The notes: a model not told the origin generated them from the sequence alone. Numbered from the stretch's first letter, positions 41,500 to 51,789 are shown. The stretch: DNA of 64,000 nt from Dicyema japonicum (GCA_011109175.1 RDEW01000023.1:283225-347224); one strand, 5' to 3'. Program-made: numbers and translations.

Positions 41500-42760
41500 C
41501 TTGGTTCAGTAACTGGGAAATAATCTCCAATTTTATTTTCAAGATTTTCGAGATGATCAATAATCAAAGAAAACCATTTTTCAGGTTAATTATCACCAAT
41601 CTTATTTTCTACTATCGGAAACATTGAAGCGTTGTTATTTCGTATTTTTCTTTTCCATAGTGACAATTTTTCTTTAAACGCAGACATTTTTCCATAGCTT
41701 CAATGTTGGAACCATTATTACCTTAACATAAATAATTGATGAAGAATAAAACCAAATAGTTAAAGGCTACTGGCTGCTCTCAGGATTGAGAGCGCATTTC
41801 TCCTTACGATCTGTAACTTCAGTATGAAATAAAAACACTGAATGATATGCTCCTAATTCTTCACAGAGTATTTTAAAAAGTCGATGATTTGTAGCCCTAC
41901 CTCGAATCAAATTCACAATCTTGACTGTTGAATCAAGTACATTTTTTAGCTCAAATGGCAGAGTTTTTGTAGCGAGTACATATTTATGAATGACACAGTG
42001 TTTCGTAATTACATGTGGTGCTACTTCTTTCACCGATGTGACAAAACCAGAACGATGTCCTATCATAGCTGGTGACCATCTGTACAAATAGATCCAACTT
42101 TATCCCAGTGAATACAATTGTCACGTAAGAAGCCAGAAAACAAATTAAAAATATCATTAGCTGTTGTTCTTGCAGTTAATTCCAAACAAAATAAAAACTC
42201 GTCATGAATAGAGTCCATGTCGACAAAACGGACAAATGCAACCAACTGATTTATAGATGTTATATCGGTAGATTCATCCAATTGTATACTAATTCTGCAT
42301 GGGCGGCCGTTTATTTTCATAACAAGTTGTTCCAAAACATTACAAGACATGTTTCGTATTCGATTCGTAGTCGTGTCATTAGATAAAGGTACATTTTTAA
42401 ATTTTTGTACGGCATCTTTATCGAGCAATATTCTTGCCATTGTCAATGCGGAAGGTTTTATTAAATTTTCTCCAGAAGAATGAGATGCTTTGTTTTTGGC
42501 AATAATTAAGGATATCTAAAATAAATGCTTCAATTATTAATACCTCATATGAAGCTAGCAGACATGGTTTATCTATTGGTCTAAATCCGAAATTACTAAG
42601 TTTTCCAGATTTATCATATTTAGTTCTCTTTGCAATAAAACTTTCGACAGTGTCAACATTTTGTGGGTGAGTTTTTTCCTTATGTCTTTTTAATTGTGAC
42701 GGCTTCAAAGAGTTGTTTCCCATGTTCGCCAGCTTCCTCAGGCTGGTTCGATTCTGGTTT
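41500..42760 (-). pseudogene. ZBED5-like hAT transposase
   Basis: 42760-42418: NNSLKPSQLKRHKEKTHPQN, TVESFIAKRTKYDKSGK. 42446-42063: FKNVPLSNDTTTNRIRNMSC, RISIQLDESTDITSINQLVA (catalytic D in LDESTD), DNCIHWDKVGSICTDG (second D region). 42087-41767: AMIGHRSGFVTSVKEVAPHV, HCVIHKYVLATKTLP, NLIRGRATNHRLFKILCEEL. Then, in broken frames, LSLWKRKIRNNNASMFP and HLENLENKIGDYFPVTE. Three frame breaks. The C-terminal dimerisation domain is missing. Confidence 0.75.
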
Positions 42761-42903
42761 CTGAAACAACTCCGAGAGCGCCTTGTCCAATTGAACCCTT
42801 TACCCATATGGCATCTCAGGGCTCTGCCTCCTATACTCCAGTGTCAGGCTCTCTAGGGTCCGCTTTAACATAGTGGACTGTAGATAGGCCTGGAGCTTCC
42901 TAT

Positions 42904-43596
42904 CTACCCCAACTGCTTCAGATAACCCTTGTGGTACTTTGTTGCAATTCCTTCCCACGTCATTACTATTGGAATAACGAGGGCCTTGCAGCCAAGCATC
43001 TGCCCCATCTTGTTTGCAAGCAAGTCATACTTCCTTTTTTTCTCCACCTCCACAGTCTGCAAACGGTCTTGAGACGTAATACCAACCTCGTTGATAAGGA
43101 CTTGGCCAGACTCCTTATCGTGTACCACAATGTCCGGTTTATTGTGTTTGACTAGCACCGAGGTGCGGATAACAGTGTCTACCTTAATTTGGACTCTGGT
43201 GTTCTCTACTACAGATTGCATCTTATGAGTCCGCAACTTTCTGGTGTGGCGAATACCTTGCTTATTGCATAATAGAAGATGAAGACTCCTTACTACCTCG
43301 TTATGCCTCCACATATAGTCGTGGCAGAGCATGGATCCACATCGAGTGGCTAAATGATCAACCGACATGCTCCTTGACTTACAGTGGGGACATGCATTTG
43401 TTGATCGACTCCAAAAAATATTGCGGTCTTGCATATACGTGTACAGCAACTGATTCCCGGAGAGAATCCCATTTGCTTTTACAAAGCTCCTGACCTCATT
43501 AGCTACCAATTTGGTCATCAGTTTATACAGGGTTGGCATGCAGGTTATCGGTCGATAATCTGCAGTAGACTGAGGGTTGTCCAGCTTTGGGATCAA
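42904..43596 (-). pseudogene. RT start fused to restriction-like endonuclease of the LINE
   Basis: 230 codons. It starts with an RT block (MIPKLDNPQSTADYRPITCM, LMTKLVANEVRSFVK, GILSGNQ), then jumps to the C-terminal region without palm motifs. The jump is followed by CPHCKSRSMSVDHLATRCG (CCHC-type finger), DYMWRHNEVVRSLHLLLC, KPDIVVHDK (the PD of the nuclease), LINEVGITSQDRLQTVEVEK (E..VEVEK) and MTWEGIATKYHKGYLKQLG. About 400 RT residues are missing by in-frame deletion, so no RT activity is possible. Confidence 0.7.
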
Positions 43597-44021
43597 ATAA
43601 GTTGTCCCTGTGCAGGCCTAATCAGGAATCGTTTCCGGGTTAGTGATGCTTTTCTGTAATCGTGCAATGAAGTGCATCTTTTGATAAAGAAATTATAAAC
43701 TTTATCGAGCCCGGTCGTTTTCCAATCAGGGAGATGTCTCACTACCGCCTCAAATTTCTTGCGAAAATCAAAAATTCCGCAAGATTCCGCCAAGAAAGGA
43801 GCGGCGCTGTACGGGACATTCCACGCATTTCCTCTGCGTGGTTTAGCCTCCCGCATAATACTCCATGTGGAAAGCATTTCCGCGTCCTGCTGGGAACATA
43901 CACTATGGCCATTTTCGTGTAGGCGACGGTAAAACAATCTGCGATTAAACTCAAACAGATTATTTTCTCTCCTTCTCTTACACCGACTTTCATGTGTATA
44001 GAGTTTCCTCTTATACACCAT
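43593..44021 (-). pseudogene. Middle part of the RLE-type LINE ORF
   Basis: 142 codons: RRENNLFEFNRRLFYRRLHE, EAKPRRGNAWNVPY, FRKKFEAVVRHLPDWKTTGLD, VYNFFIKRCTSLHDY. The WKTTGLDKVYNFFIK block resembles the pre-RT region (W....A.G.D.V.N...K) of RLE-type LINEs. Confidence 0.6.
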
Positions 44022-44888
44022 TATTTCCCCCTTCTATCTCCACCTTTGCCCTTCTCAACTCTTTGAGGTCCCATTTGGGAACACGGAGTTTACTAATTAG
44101 CCCCTTTACTATAGGCGGTGCTTTTCCTCTAACCCCTCTCGCCACCCTACTTATGTGCCCCTCCAGTGCTTCCAGCTCAGTCTGTCTCCAAGCAATCTTG
44201 GCACAGACCTGCTCACTCCATTTACTGGGTGGTCTGGGCTTGTCTATCAATTCCTCATAGGTGATCTGTGCTGCATACAGCACTAGGGAGATGTCACCCA
44301 GTGACCCTACTGGCTTAGCCTCCACCGCATAAGCCACAGCCTTATTGATACAGGTTAACACTACTCCGTTAACCTTACAATGAGGGATCTTGAGGGTAAA
44401 TCTACGGTCCTCAAGTGGGACATCTGCCGCTGCAGCGAGATTCCGCGCGAAGACCTCATAAACATGCTTGAGCTGCAACGTATCACAGCTCTGGTGCTCG
44501 TGCTCTCTTTGACAGTTGTGGTCACCTGGTCCCCGCCCCTTTAGACCAGTACCCTCTTTGCCTACAGCCATTTTCTTGAGTTCACTCACAGATATAGCAG
44601 TACTGAATCTGCCACTGTAGAGCTCCGCCAAGTATGGCCAACCATTCCAGATAGCCTGCTACGTACCTGCAGGACTACCTGCCTCGCCCATTCTTTTGGG
44701 TCATCTGCCACAACGCTCTCGGATATGGCAAGAATTACATTCATACCATCAGGTAACGCAAGTGATCCTTCTCCTTTTTTCCTTTCAACATTTTTGCCAA
44801 CTCTAGAGAGTTTTAGCGCCACCGAATCGAAACCACGTTGCATGTTTTGCGAATAAATAATAAGAATTAAATAATTTTTTTTAGTCAT
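44011..44888 (-). pseudogene. N-terminal ORF of the RLE-type LINE
   Basis: Two overlapping frames: 44888-44586 (ERKKGEGSLALPDGMNVILA, PKEWARQVVLQVRSRLSG) and 44631-44011 (206 codons; REHEHQSCDTLQLKHVYEVF, AVAYAVEAKPVG, SKWSEQVCAKIAWRQTELEA, LEGHISRVARGVRGK). The second resembles the region before RT in NeSL/R2-type elements (W...I..R...LE). The first codons of 44888 belong to the hAT. Confidence 0.5.
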
Positions 44889-45040
44889 AAAAATTAATTG
44901 ACCTAAAAATATTTCTGGGGACCACGTTAAGAAACACTGGTCTAGTTGCTTCTTAAAGATATCTGGGGCTTCTTACGTAAAACATGATCCACCTTCTGGA
45001 TTGATCAAAGTGATTTTCATATAATTTTTTTTCCGACCAG

Positions 45041-45772
45041 TTATTCTTTTGTAACAAAAGATTTCGACGGCGTTCGCTTTATGTATAAAGCTGTTTCGTC
45101 ACAGTTGAAAATATTTTCACTTCCTACAGTTTCCGAATCAGAGAAAAAATTGGATACAGAAGCAAGGTCAGACGAATTCATTTCTCCACTTATATTTTTG
45201 AATAGTAACTCGTGCCTTTTCTTGAACCGGTCGAGCCATCCATTTGATGCCTTAAATGATTCATAATTTATTTTTGTAGAAATTTTTTTTTGCAATGAGT
45301 TTTAATATAATTCCAGAAATTAGAAGAAATTCAATTCTCAAATGTAGAAAAGTTTCAAAAACTAATCTATCTAGTGTAGATGATTTATCTTGTGTAGAAG
45401 ATTGATCATTTTGATCGCATGATTCCTTGTTTCGATTGCATTCAGTTAATCCCACGTCATCTCTCAAACGTAGAAAAGTTTCAAAAACTAATCTATCTAG
45501 TGTAGACGATTTATCTTGTGTAGAAGATTGATTATTTGGATCGCATGATTCCTTGTTTCGATCGCATTCAGTTAATCCCACGTCAAAATAATAAACCAAA
45601 TTTTGTTTAATGCGAGAAAAAGTACCTGTAATTAATAATTATTTAAAAAGATACCTTTGCTCGTTTTATACTTTTTAGCGAGATCTCTTTCTGAAAATTG
45701 ACCATGTTTTATATCTTTAGCAATTTTAATTTTTGTTTCATAATTAATCTTTGAATTCTTTTTACGAACCAT
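45041..45772 (-). pseudogene. Tigger/pogo-type transposase N-terminal half
   Basis: It starts at ATG 45772: MVRKKNSKINYETKIKIAKD, FSERDLAKKYKTSKG (first CENP-B/psq helix-turn-helix). A tandemly duplicated linker follows (45596-45345). Then NYESFKASNGWLDRFKKRHE (second CENP-B HTH), LASVSNFFSDSETVG, IFNCDETALYIKRTPSKSF (first catalytic D in NCDETAL). It stops at 45041; the rest of the DDE domain is absent here. At least two frame breaks. pogo/Tigger elements are Tc1/mariner relatives. Confidence 0.75.
45345..45596. repeat. Tandem duplication, period 126 (42 codons)
   Basis: TAGAAAAGTTTCAAAAACTA begins at 45345 and 45471; each unit ends TTCAGTTAATCCCACGTCA. On the minus strand it encodes a repeated block (VGLTEC.RNKESCD then STLDRLVFETFL). 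Period 126 is a multiple of three, so the frame is kept. Confidence 0.9.
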
Positions 45773-45885
45773 ACAAGAATCAAAATAAACACGTGAAATA
45801 ATAGTACTATTTAATAATTAATAAATAAAATAACATTTTGTAATTAAATAAATTAAATATGTGCCCCAAACCGGGGTCATCAAAA

Positions 45886-46563
45886 GAATGGACAACATCC
45901 TTAATGAACGTTGGCGACATGTTAATAAGCTTGGATCCCTACTGGGGGACACAGAAGACATCATCAAAAAGAAAACACTTGCAGGAGTAGCAATGCGAAA
46001 ACTCAAAAAGGGATGGCTGAAAGGACTAGATGTCAATCTGCGGATACGCATGTACAATGCATTTGTGAAACCGATACTGACATACAATGCTGGTACTTGG
46101 GCCTGTACAGGTGCGGAATCAATGGCTCTCGATGGGTTCCACAGAAAACAGCTTAGAGTATTATTTGGCATGCAGTGGCCGGCCAGAATCTCGAATACCG
46201 GTATTTACAAAAAATGCAAGAGTAGGCCTCTAAGCCTGGAAATCACTGACGCCCGGTGGAGACTGTTTGGTCACGTACTACGCATGGATCTTGCTGCCCC
46301 GGCTAATGTGGCGATGGAGGACCATTTCATGTTCGAGGGCAAATGCTTCCGTGGCAGACCAAGGATGACCCTACCTATCATGCTGCACAAAGACCTCCAA
46401 AGGATGAAGAAATGCCTAAAGACGGGAGACGATCTGGACATGCTGAGATCGACTGCGTGTAACCGTGGAGGATGGAAGAGGCTAACTAATAACATTGTTT
46501 CTTGTATTGCACATGCTTTGCTATAACTATTATGGCAAGGCGATAAGTGCTGTAATAATAAAT
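45886..46563 (+). mobile_element. 5'-truncated RTE-like LINE with 14-bp target duplication
   Basis: CGGGGTCATCAAAA flanks both sides (45872-45885 and 46564-46577). The insert encodes the RTE-like C-terminus in one open frame (MDNILNERWRHVNKLGSLLG; MYNAFVKPILTYNAGTWACT; ARWRLFGHVLRMDLAAPANV; CFRGRPRMTLPIMLHKDLQR; GDDLDMLRSTACNRGGWKRL) to a stop at 46526, and ends in a TAATAATAAA tail. The target lies inside the CCCCAAACCGGGGTC repeat of the Tigger element. Confidence 0.9.
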
Positions 46564-46599
46564 CGGGGTCATCAAAAATAAATAATATAATGAAAATTG

Positions 46600-46695
46600 A
46601 CTGTTTTCAAAAACTGCCCCTAAAAGCGGGGGTGCCCCAAAAACCGAGGGTGGACCACCCCTGGGGTCTGCCCCAAACCGGGGTCGTACTGTAAT
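46600..46695. mobile_element. Tigger/pogo terminal inverted segment
   Basis: The outward end reads CAGTACGACCCCGGTTTGGG from 46693 (minus strand), flanked by TA-rich sequence. It is followed inward by nested inverted segments (CCCCAGGGG, GGTGGTCCACC-like). It is identical to 10085-10097 at the tip. The left end of this element was not found. Confidence 0.6.
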
Positions 46696-46739
46696 GATTC
46701 ATCACTTTTGATTTATTTATGCCTACTATTTTTTATAAA

Positions 46740-47030
46740 ATTGTTCTAGAAGGGAAAGATTGAAGAAAAGATTCCCGTTTCATCCATGTTTAGCAATTCG
46801 TCAGGGTCAACTTCTTTTAACCTATCAATCATATTTTTTATTCAAATTATGTTCATCCTGTTTATATGGAACTTCGTAAAATTTTGCTGACTCATCGAAA
46901 AAAATCGGATTATTGAAGTTCGGATTAATGTGGGTTTACTGAATATAATGGACAATTGGACAGCTATGTTGACTTTTTCTAATTTAAATTAGTTCTCATT
47001 TTCGAAAGTCACAATTCTAATCCTGTTCAC
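46740..47030 (-). pseudogene. Second Tigger-like transposase fragment
   Basis: The minus strand reads LKEVDPDELLNMDETGIFSS (catalytic D in NMDETGIF) and, upstream in another frame, FFDESAKFYEVPYKQDEHN. Decayed; no termini seen. Confidence 0.4.
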
Positions 47031-47044
47031 AAGTGTATTTCAGG

Positions 47045-47104
47045 TTTTCATGTGGGTCATCTGCTGGTGTAAAAAATTGCCTAAATTTTTAGCGAACAAA
47101 CCCA
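47045..47104 (+). ncRNA. HDV-like ribozyme-like leader (copy G)
   Basis: P1 TTTTCA (47045-47050) against TGTAAAA (one mismatch). P2 TGGGT (47053-47057) pairs with ACCCA (47100-47104). P3 CATC/GGTG. P4 CTAAA/TTTAG (47081-47092). The junction CGAACAA follows P4 and carries the active-site C-G-A-A. The segment from 47054 on is tandemly duplicated. Confidence 0.5.
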
Positions 47105-47247
47105 GCTTATTTTTTTACCAAACAACTACCAAATAGTTTGCTTGGTCGGTGGGTCATCTGCTGGTGTAAAAAATTGCCTAAATTTTTAGCGAACAAACCC
47201 AGCTTATTTTTTTACCAAACAACTACCAAATAGTTTGCTTGGTCGTG
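47054..47247. repeat. Tandem duplication, period 97
   Basis: GGGTCATCTGCTGGTGTAAA occurs at 47054 and 47151. Each unit runs to TTTGCTTGGTCG and the copies are identical over almost all positions. Confidence 0.9.
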
Positions 47248-47254
47248 GCTACGA

Positions 47255-47900
47255 GACGAGAGTACCAAACTACCTATCCCAGATTTGTTTAATCAGTTGT
47301 GATGATGTTGAACCTAACCCTGACCAGACTCAATTCAACGAAAGTTAAAGATGATAAAGTTGAACATAAACTGACTTTCCAAAAATGTTTTGATTTACGT
47401 AACTTTTTGCAAAATCATTTTGTAGACATTGTCCTTATCCAAGAAACTAGGATTACACCGAAATCAAAGACTACATATTTCAAGAACTATTCTTTATTAC
47501 GTTTCGACCACGTTTCCAGCTCAGCTGGGGTGGTTTACTTATTCTTTTGCATATATCTTTTCATTTTGCTGATTCTTATTTTTTATTAAATCTTTCATAT
47601 CTGAGAATCCTCATATTAAATTTTCATCAATCTAGATCAATCAAGAAGACCTGTTTAACTGTCGTCAATGTTTACATTCCTTCTATTTCTTTTACTTATG
47701 GTTACACAAAAAAATTACTTCCTCTTATGGTTATTGAACATATTTATATGGTGATTTTAATATTCATCACCCATACCTGATTGGCCTTGAACATGTCTGA
47801 TCATGAAATTTGAAAAAAAAAATTTTTGGAGATCTGGTTGTCTTGAACGATCCAGGTTTACGCTCCCTGAACATTCAATATGATCTTAAATATTAAGAAA
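47255..47900 (+). mobile_element. 5' end of a second 2A-type LINE (decayed)
   Basis: LISCDDVEPNP is encoded at about 47289-47321: a 2A motif whose G-P is knocked out of frame by one missing base after CCCT. Then MIKLNIN, FDLRNFLQNHFVDIVLIQET (APE), LRFDHVSSSAG, TVVNVYIPS (VNVY motif) and IYMVI-type remnants follow. DVEPNP differs from DVEQNP of the other LINEs, so this is another subfamily. RT is absent. Confidence 0.6.
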
Positions 47901-48123
47901 TATATAAAACACGCATTTAAAGTTTAAAAACTAACAGTTAAAACTCTCATAATTTTGAACGCATTTCTCTGAGGATTTGAAGGAAATGCGTTCAATGAAC
48001 CAGCTCCTTTCTCTCTTATCATTTTCCTCTTCGCGATTGAAATCCGATTCTGTTTAGCAGGTCAGCGACCTGCTTTCTATGATTCCTGGCGTTTTAACGG
48101 AGACCTCATTCTATTGCTTAGAG

Positions 48124-49030
48124 CAGTGTTTCTCAACCTGGATTCTGCGAAGTTCCAAAAAAAATTTTTTAATTCTTTTTTCAAAAGAATAATTTTTCTA
48201 AACGAATTAATTTAATTTGCGCGTGTCTAAATGGAGTCGTGTGACAGTACATATCTTAAAGTTCGATCGTGTCGAGAAAGTTATATTGCCTTTGGTGTCA
48301 CATGGACTGGGGACATGGATTGCCCTCTACCACTTTTTTGTTTTTGCGGTGAAAAACTTGCGAATAGTGTTATGGTTTCAACGAAACTTAGACATCATTT
48401 CTCCACCAAGCACCGTAAACTTTCAAAGAAAAAAAATAATATTTTATGCGGAAACTGGACCAGAATAAAGTTCAATCATCCCGTTTTACAAAAAAATCAA
48501 AATAAACAAAAAAGCACTGTATGCTAGTTATGCTGTTGTTGAGATTCCCGCTAAAAATATGAAATCGCATACTTCGTCGAAACTGTCATTTTGCTTGCCT
48601 CCATGTAAAGAAATAGTGAAGATAATGTTCGGAGAAATTTCTGCCGCTAAGATCGACTTAATTCCTATTTCTAATAGTTATGTGAGCAGACGCATCAAGA
48701 ATATGTCTGATGACATTGAAACCATTTTGGTTCGGCGAATAAAAAAATCTGTGTTTTTTGCGCTTCAAGTGGATGAAAGTTCAGATATTAGGGAAGAATG
48801 CAACTCCTTGTTTTCGTTCGATTTATGAACGATGAATCTATTGTTGAAGATCTACTTTGTTGAAAAGAGATGTTCGGGACAACAAAAAGATATGACATTT
48901 TCAATCTTATAAATTCATATTTTGAGGATATAAAGTTGGGTTGAAATGCATGGGTATCTGCACTGATTGTGCTCCAGCAATGACTTGGCAATTTAAAAGC
49001 TTTGTTTCTATTGTGAAAAAATAGAATCTT
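48124..49030 (+). mobile_element. hAT transposon (ZBED5/FAM200-like), third copy
   Basis: The terminus CAGTGTTTCTCAACCTGG is at 48124. Frame 48231-48527: SYIAFGVTWTGDMDCPLPLF then CFCGEKLANSVMVSTKLRHHF (BED zinc finger C..C...H...H). 48559-48828: SHTSSKLSFCLPPCKEIVKI, IPISNSYVSRRIKNMSDDIE, VFFALQVDESSDIREECNSL (catalytic D in VDESSD). It then breaks and is cut at about 49030 by the RT/nuclease element. Frameshift near 48530. Confidence 0.75.
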
Positions 49031-49118
49031 GGAACTTTGCACCAAATAGCAGTGGAGGTCTCGATGGCTTAATGCCCGGCCATCTTAAAGACCTTATTTC
49101 ACCGACTATTGAAGACAA

Positions 49119-49440
49119 GCCGGGTGGCTTAGTGGTTAGGTGTCGGGCTTAAGTGGCTTAGGCTACGGGTTCGAATCTTGCTGCTGTTCACCTGGTGGAA
49201 GGTTCCACGCATCTACGATGCAGAAATGGTTTGACGAGTGACGCCGTCATCAGTCAATACTCACTGCGGAACTGGATTTGTCTAGAAAGGACACTCACAC
49301 AAGAAAAAGAAAAAAAAGAAGTGAAGATCATTCCTTGGTTCTACGATTAGTTAAAATTAACTGTTCTTTACTTAAACAAAGTGTGTGTCCTGCTTATGCG
49401 GAGCTATAAAATACTATGGCTCTCGTGAAAAGGCTTTTTT
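49119..49440 (+). mobile_element. tRNA-derived SINE, copy 2, with 11-bp target duplication
   Basis: ATTGAAGACAA flanks the element (49108-49118 and 49441-49451). A box TGGCTTAGTGG (49125-49135), B box GGTTCGAATC (49168-49177), body as in copy 1, a unique middle, and tail ACTTAAACAAAGTGTGTG to CTATGGCTCTCGTGAAAAG. It interrupts the RT frame of copy D exactly at IED/K. Confidence 0.9.
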
Positions 49441-50076
49441 ATTGAAGACAAAGTATGTCGTCTCTCCTTCTCACTCATTTCTTTTATGAACAGGATATTA
49501 TCTGGACATTTGCATGATTTAATACGTAATATTTTGTTTTCGGCTAGTCTGATAGCAGTCGACAAGAATGGAGGTAGAATCCGCCCGATCGCGGTCGACC
49601 CCTGAAAACGAATTGATTTTTCTTGTATCCCCATCACTAGGAATGCTATGAAGCATATCTTCCTTGACAAAAAATAACTCCTATGCGAATCGCTTGACAG
49701 ATTACTGCTACTTGACTCACACTCAGGACTATTTCTCATGCAAAAAAGTCTTAACATTAAAAGAATCGCCTATTTACTCAAGACAGCCCCGTACTACTCC
49801 CAATTGGAGCAGCTCGAGCATTTTGATTTGTCTTTCCTCAGTTCGACGGAGCAAATATTTAATGTCAAATTCCACAATGCTACATGGAAGCAAGCTACAC
49901 AAGATCGACTGTTTTGGCCTACACCCTCTATCCTGCAGGAAGAGTGCAGGCAGATTTCCCAGACACATGGCTTTGAACGAAGCCGTTAGGCGAGCTTTGG
50001 ACGTCGCCGGACACCCCTCCATGCTCGAACCTGTCGGCCTTTGCAGGAGGGACGGGAAACGACCAGATGGGATGAC

Positions 50077-50290
50077 AATCTTCCCTTTTGAAGCCGGGAA
50101 ACCTCTTGTCTGGTACGTTACCTGCACTGACACATTTGCCTCTTGCAACCTACTCCAGAGTGCCTCTGGAGCCTGTTCTGCAATCTTCCCTTTTGAAGCC
50201 GGGAAACCTCTTGTCTGGTACGTTACCTGCACTGACACATTTGCCTCTTGCAACCTACTCCAGAGTACCTCTGGAGCCTGTTCTGCGGCT
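50077..50290. repeat. Tandem duplication, period 105 (35 codons)
   Basis: CAATCTTCCCTTTTGAAGCC occurs at 50076 and 50181. The unit encodes IFPFEAGKPLVWYVTC.. to SGACSA and stays in frame. The copies differ by about one base. Confidence 0.9.
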
Positions 50291-50534
50291 GAGAAGGACG
50301 AGAAGATAAAACGGAAAAAGTACGCGGTCCTAGCCAAGGATTTTTTTGTTTGTTCCACTCGCCGTTGAGACGTCTGGTTCCCTTGCGCCTGCGACGCTGG
50401 AATTCTTGAATCGTCTAGGGAATCGGTGTGATATTTGATACTTCTTTATCGCTCGCTATCCTGAAAGGGAATATCCACGCAGTCAGGGCAACCTCTATAT
50501 AGCCGTTCACTCTATATTCTTTTTTCAATAAAAT

Positions 50535-51780
50535 AGTATGCGAAAAGAAACTGAACGTATTGAAAAGTTTATCGGGAATATGGAAGAGTGGTACTCACCA
50601 GGTCCTGATGAACGTGTACAAACAGTACATCGAGCCATGTTTCTCATATGCATGCTCCTCATGGGGACCGTCCACATCTTGGACAAATATGAGGATAATT
50701 GAGGAAATAAAAAATGAGGGCTTACATAGTAACTTCCTCAAGGTTTGGTAACTTCCTCTCAGTCCTTATTAAATCTTCATCTAGTAAGCTTACCAACAAA
50801 CCAGAACACTTCCTATGCACACGATATCATAATTGCCTCATGCTACCGCGATGTAGCCGTCGCCATATTGACAAATTCCTTCTGGATGCACCTAAATCTG
50901 TTCATCTCTTCTAACAAAAAGTCATCAATAATGACTTTCACTAAAGACCGTAATCAATTCAACTTGGAACAAAATTATTTCTAAACAAAACTGTCCTACC
51001 TGTTGTTAAAAACCCCAAAATACTTGGTGTGATATTTGATACTTTTTTATCATTTTCAAAACATGTTTGGCCAGAGTAAAGAGAGCTTGACTCTAGACAA
51101 TTTATCAGCAACAATGAACTATGCTGTAACGCCTGGGGTCTTTGTTTATCAATCAAAAAGTAGAAAAATACAAATAATTCAAAACTCTGCTCTAATAATA
51201 ATTACTGACTGCCTAAAAACTGCAGCAACTGACCACCTACATTAGGAATCAAAAATTATCCCGATTATATACCAATTCACGATTCTCAGTTTACAATTCC
51301 ATGACAAGTGTAAAACGCTGTGACATCTAGCCCACTGCCATTGTTTCTCCACAGAAAAAAGAAGAATTATCCATACCCTCGGTGATAAAATTCTGATTCT
51401 ATGAACCATCTCAAAGACTGAGAACTCTCAATCACATCTGAAAACAATCCACGTGTGGATATCCACTAAAACCATAGAAGCCTTGTTATCAACAAGCTTC
51501 TAGGACGTACTCCAAAAATTATTGATGGAAACGATCGTGTCCACTTGCAGCGCCTACGTAGAGTTTCGAGTTAGTCATTTCGTCCATACTCACTTGATGA
51601 AAGAAGACAGAGGATTTCATCCATCATGAAGATAAATAGAGGTACACCTCCTCAACCTTTTGACCAAATAAGCACCTGTAACCTTTATCATCTTATTCAT
51701 GTTAAATTAAAACTTAACACCGCTAGATTCAACTCATTCAAAATAAACAGAAATTCATTTTAAAGTATTAAATTATCATA
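50535..51780 (+). mobile_element. APE-type LINE C-terminal region, heavily decayed
   Basis: 50560-50751: MKSLSGIWKSGTHQVLMNVY, YIEPCFSYACSSWGP. Then an RT thumb-like segment with SYAHDIIIAS (decayed YADD) at 50804-50833, SKHVWPE-type sequence near 51058-51078 and LTTDCLKTA remnants. Order is scrambled, so two overlapping LINE ends may be present. Confidence 0.45.
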
Positions 51781-51789
51781 TATGCCCTT

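Larger units (their letters stand above)
42730..44860 (-). mobile_element. RLE-type (NeSL/R4-like) LINE nested in hAT, RT deleted
   Basis: N-terminal ORF pieces (44888-44586, 44631-44011), RT entry, a large RT deletion, then the endonuclease and 3' end. It is flanked on both sides by hAT sequence. Its end matches 1-370. Confidence 0.7.
41490..44939 (-). mobile_element. hAT transposon (ZBED5-like), split by an RLE LINE
   Basis: The terminus CAGTGTTTCTTAACGTGG reads inward from 44939 (minus). After a short start (MTKKNYLILIIYSQNMQ) a LINE interrupts it (about 44850-42730). It resumes with LANMGNNSLKPSQLKRHKEK (BED-type finger end) and the transposase body to about 41490. There the reading ends at FPVTEPRLSW, joined to TTC5. 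No right terminus or second target duplication was found, so the 3' end is deleted. Confidence 0.7.
49031..50515 (+). mobile_element. RT/C-terminal-nuclease retroelement, copy D, carrying a SINE
   Basis: Before the SINE: NSSGGLDGLMPGHLKDLISP; after it: TIEDKVCRLSFSLISFMNRI, NILFSASLIAVDKNGGRIRP (RT entry). After a deletion: KIDCFGLHPLSCRKSAGRFP, RHMALNEAVRRALDVAGHPS, KRPDGMTIFPFEAGKPLVW, YVTCTDTFASCNLLQ, then ILKGNIHAVRATSI to about 50505. It shows that an RT lies upstream of the nuclease-like part in this family. Confidence 0.75.
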
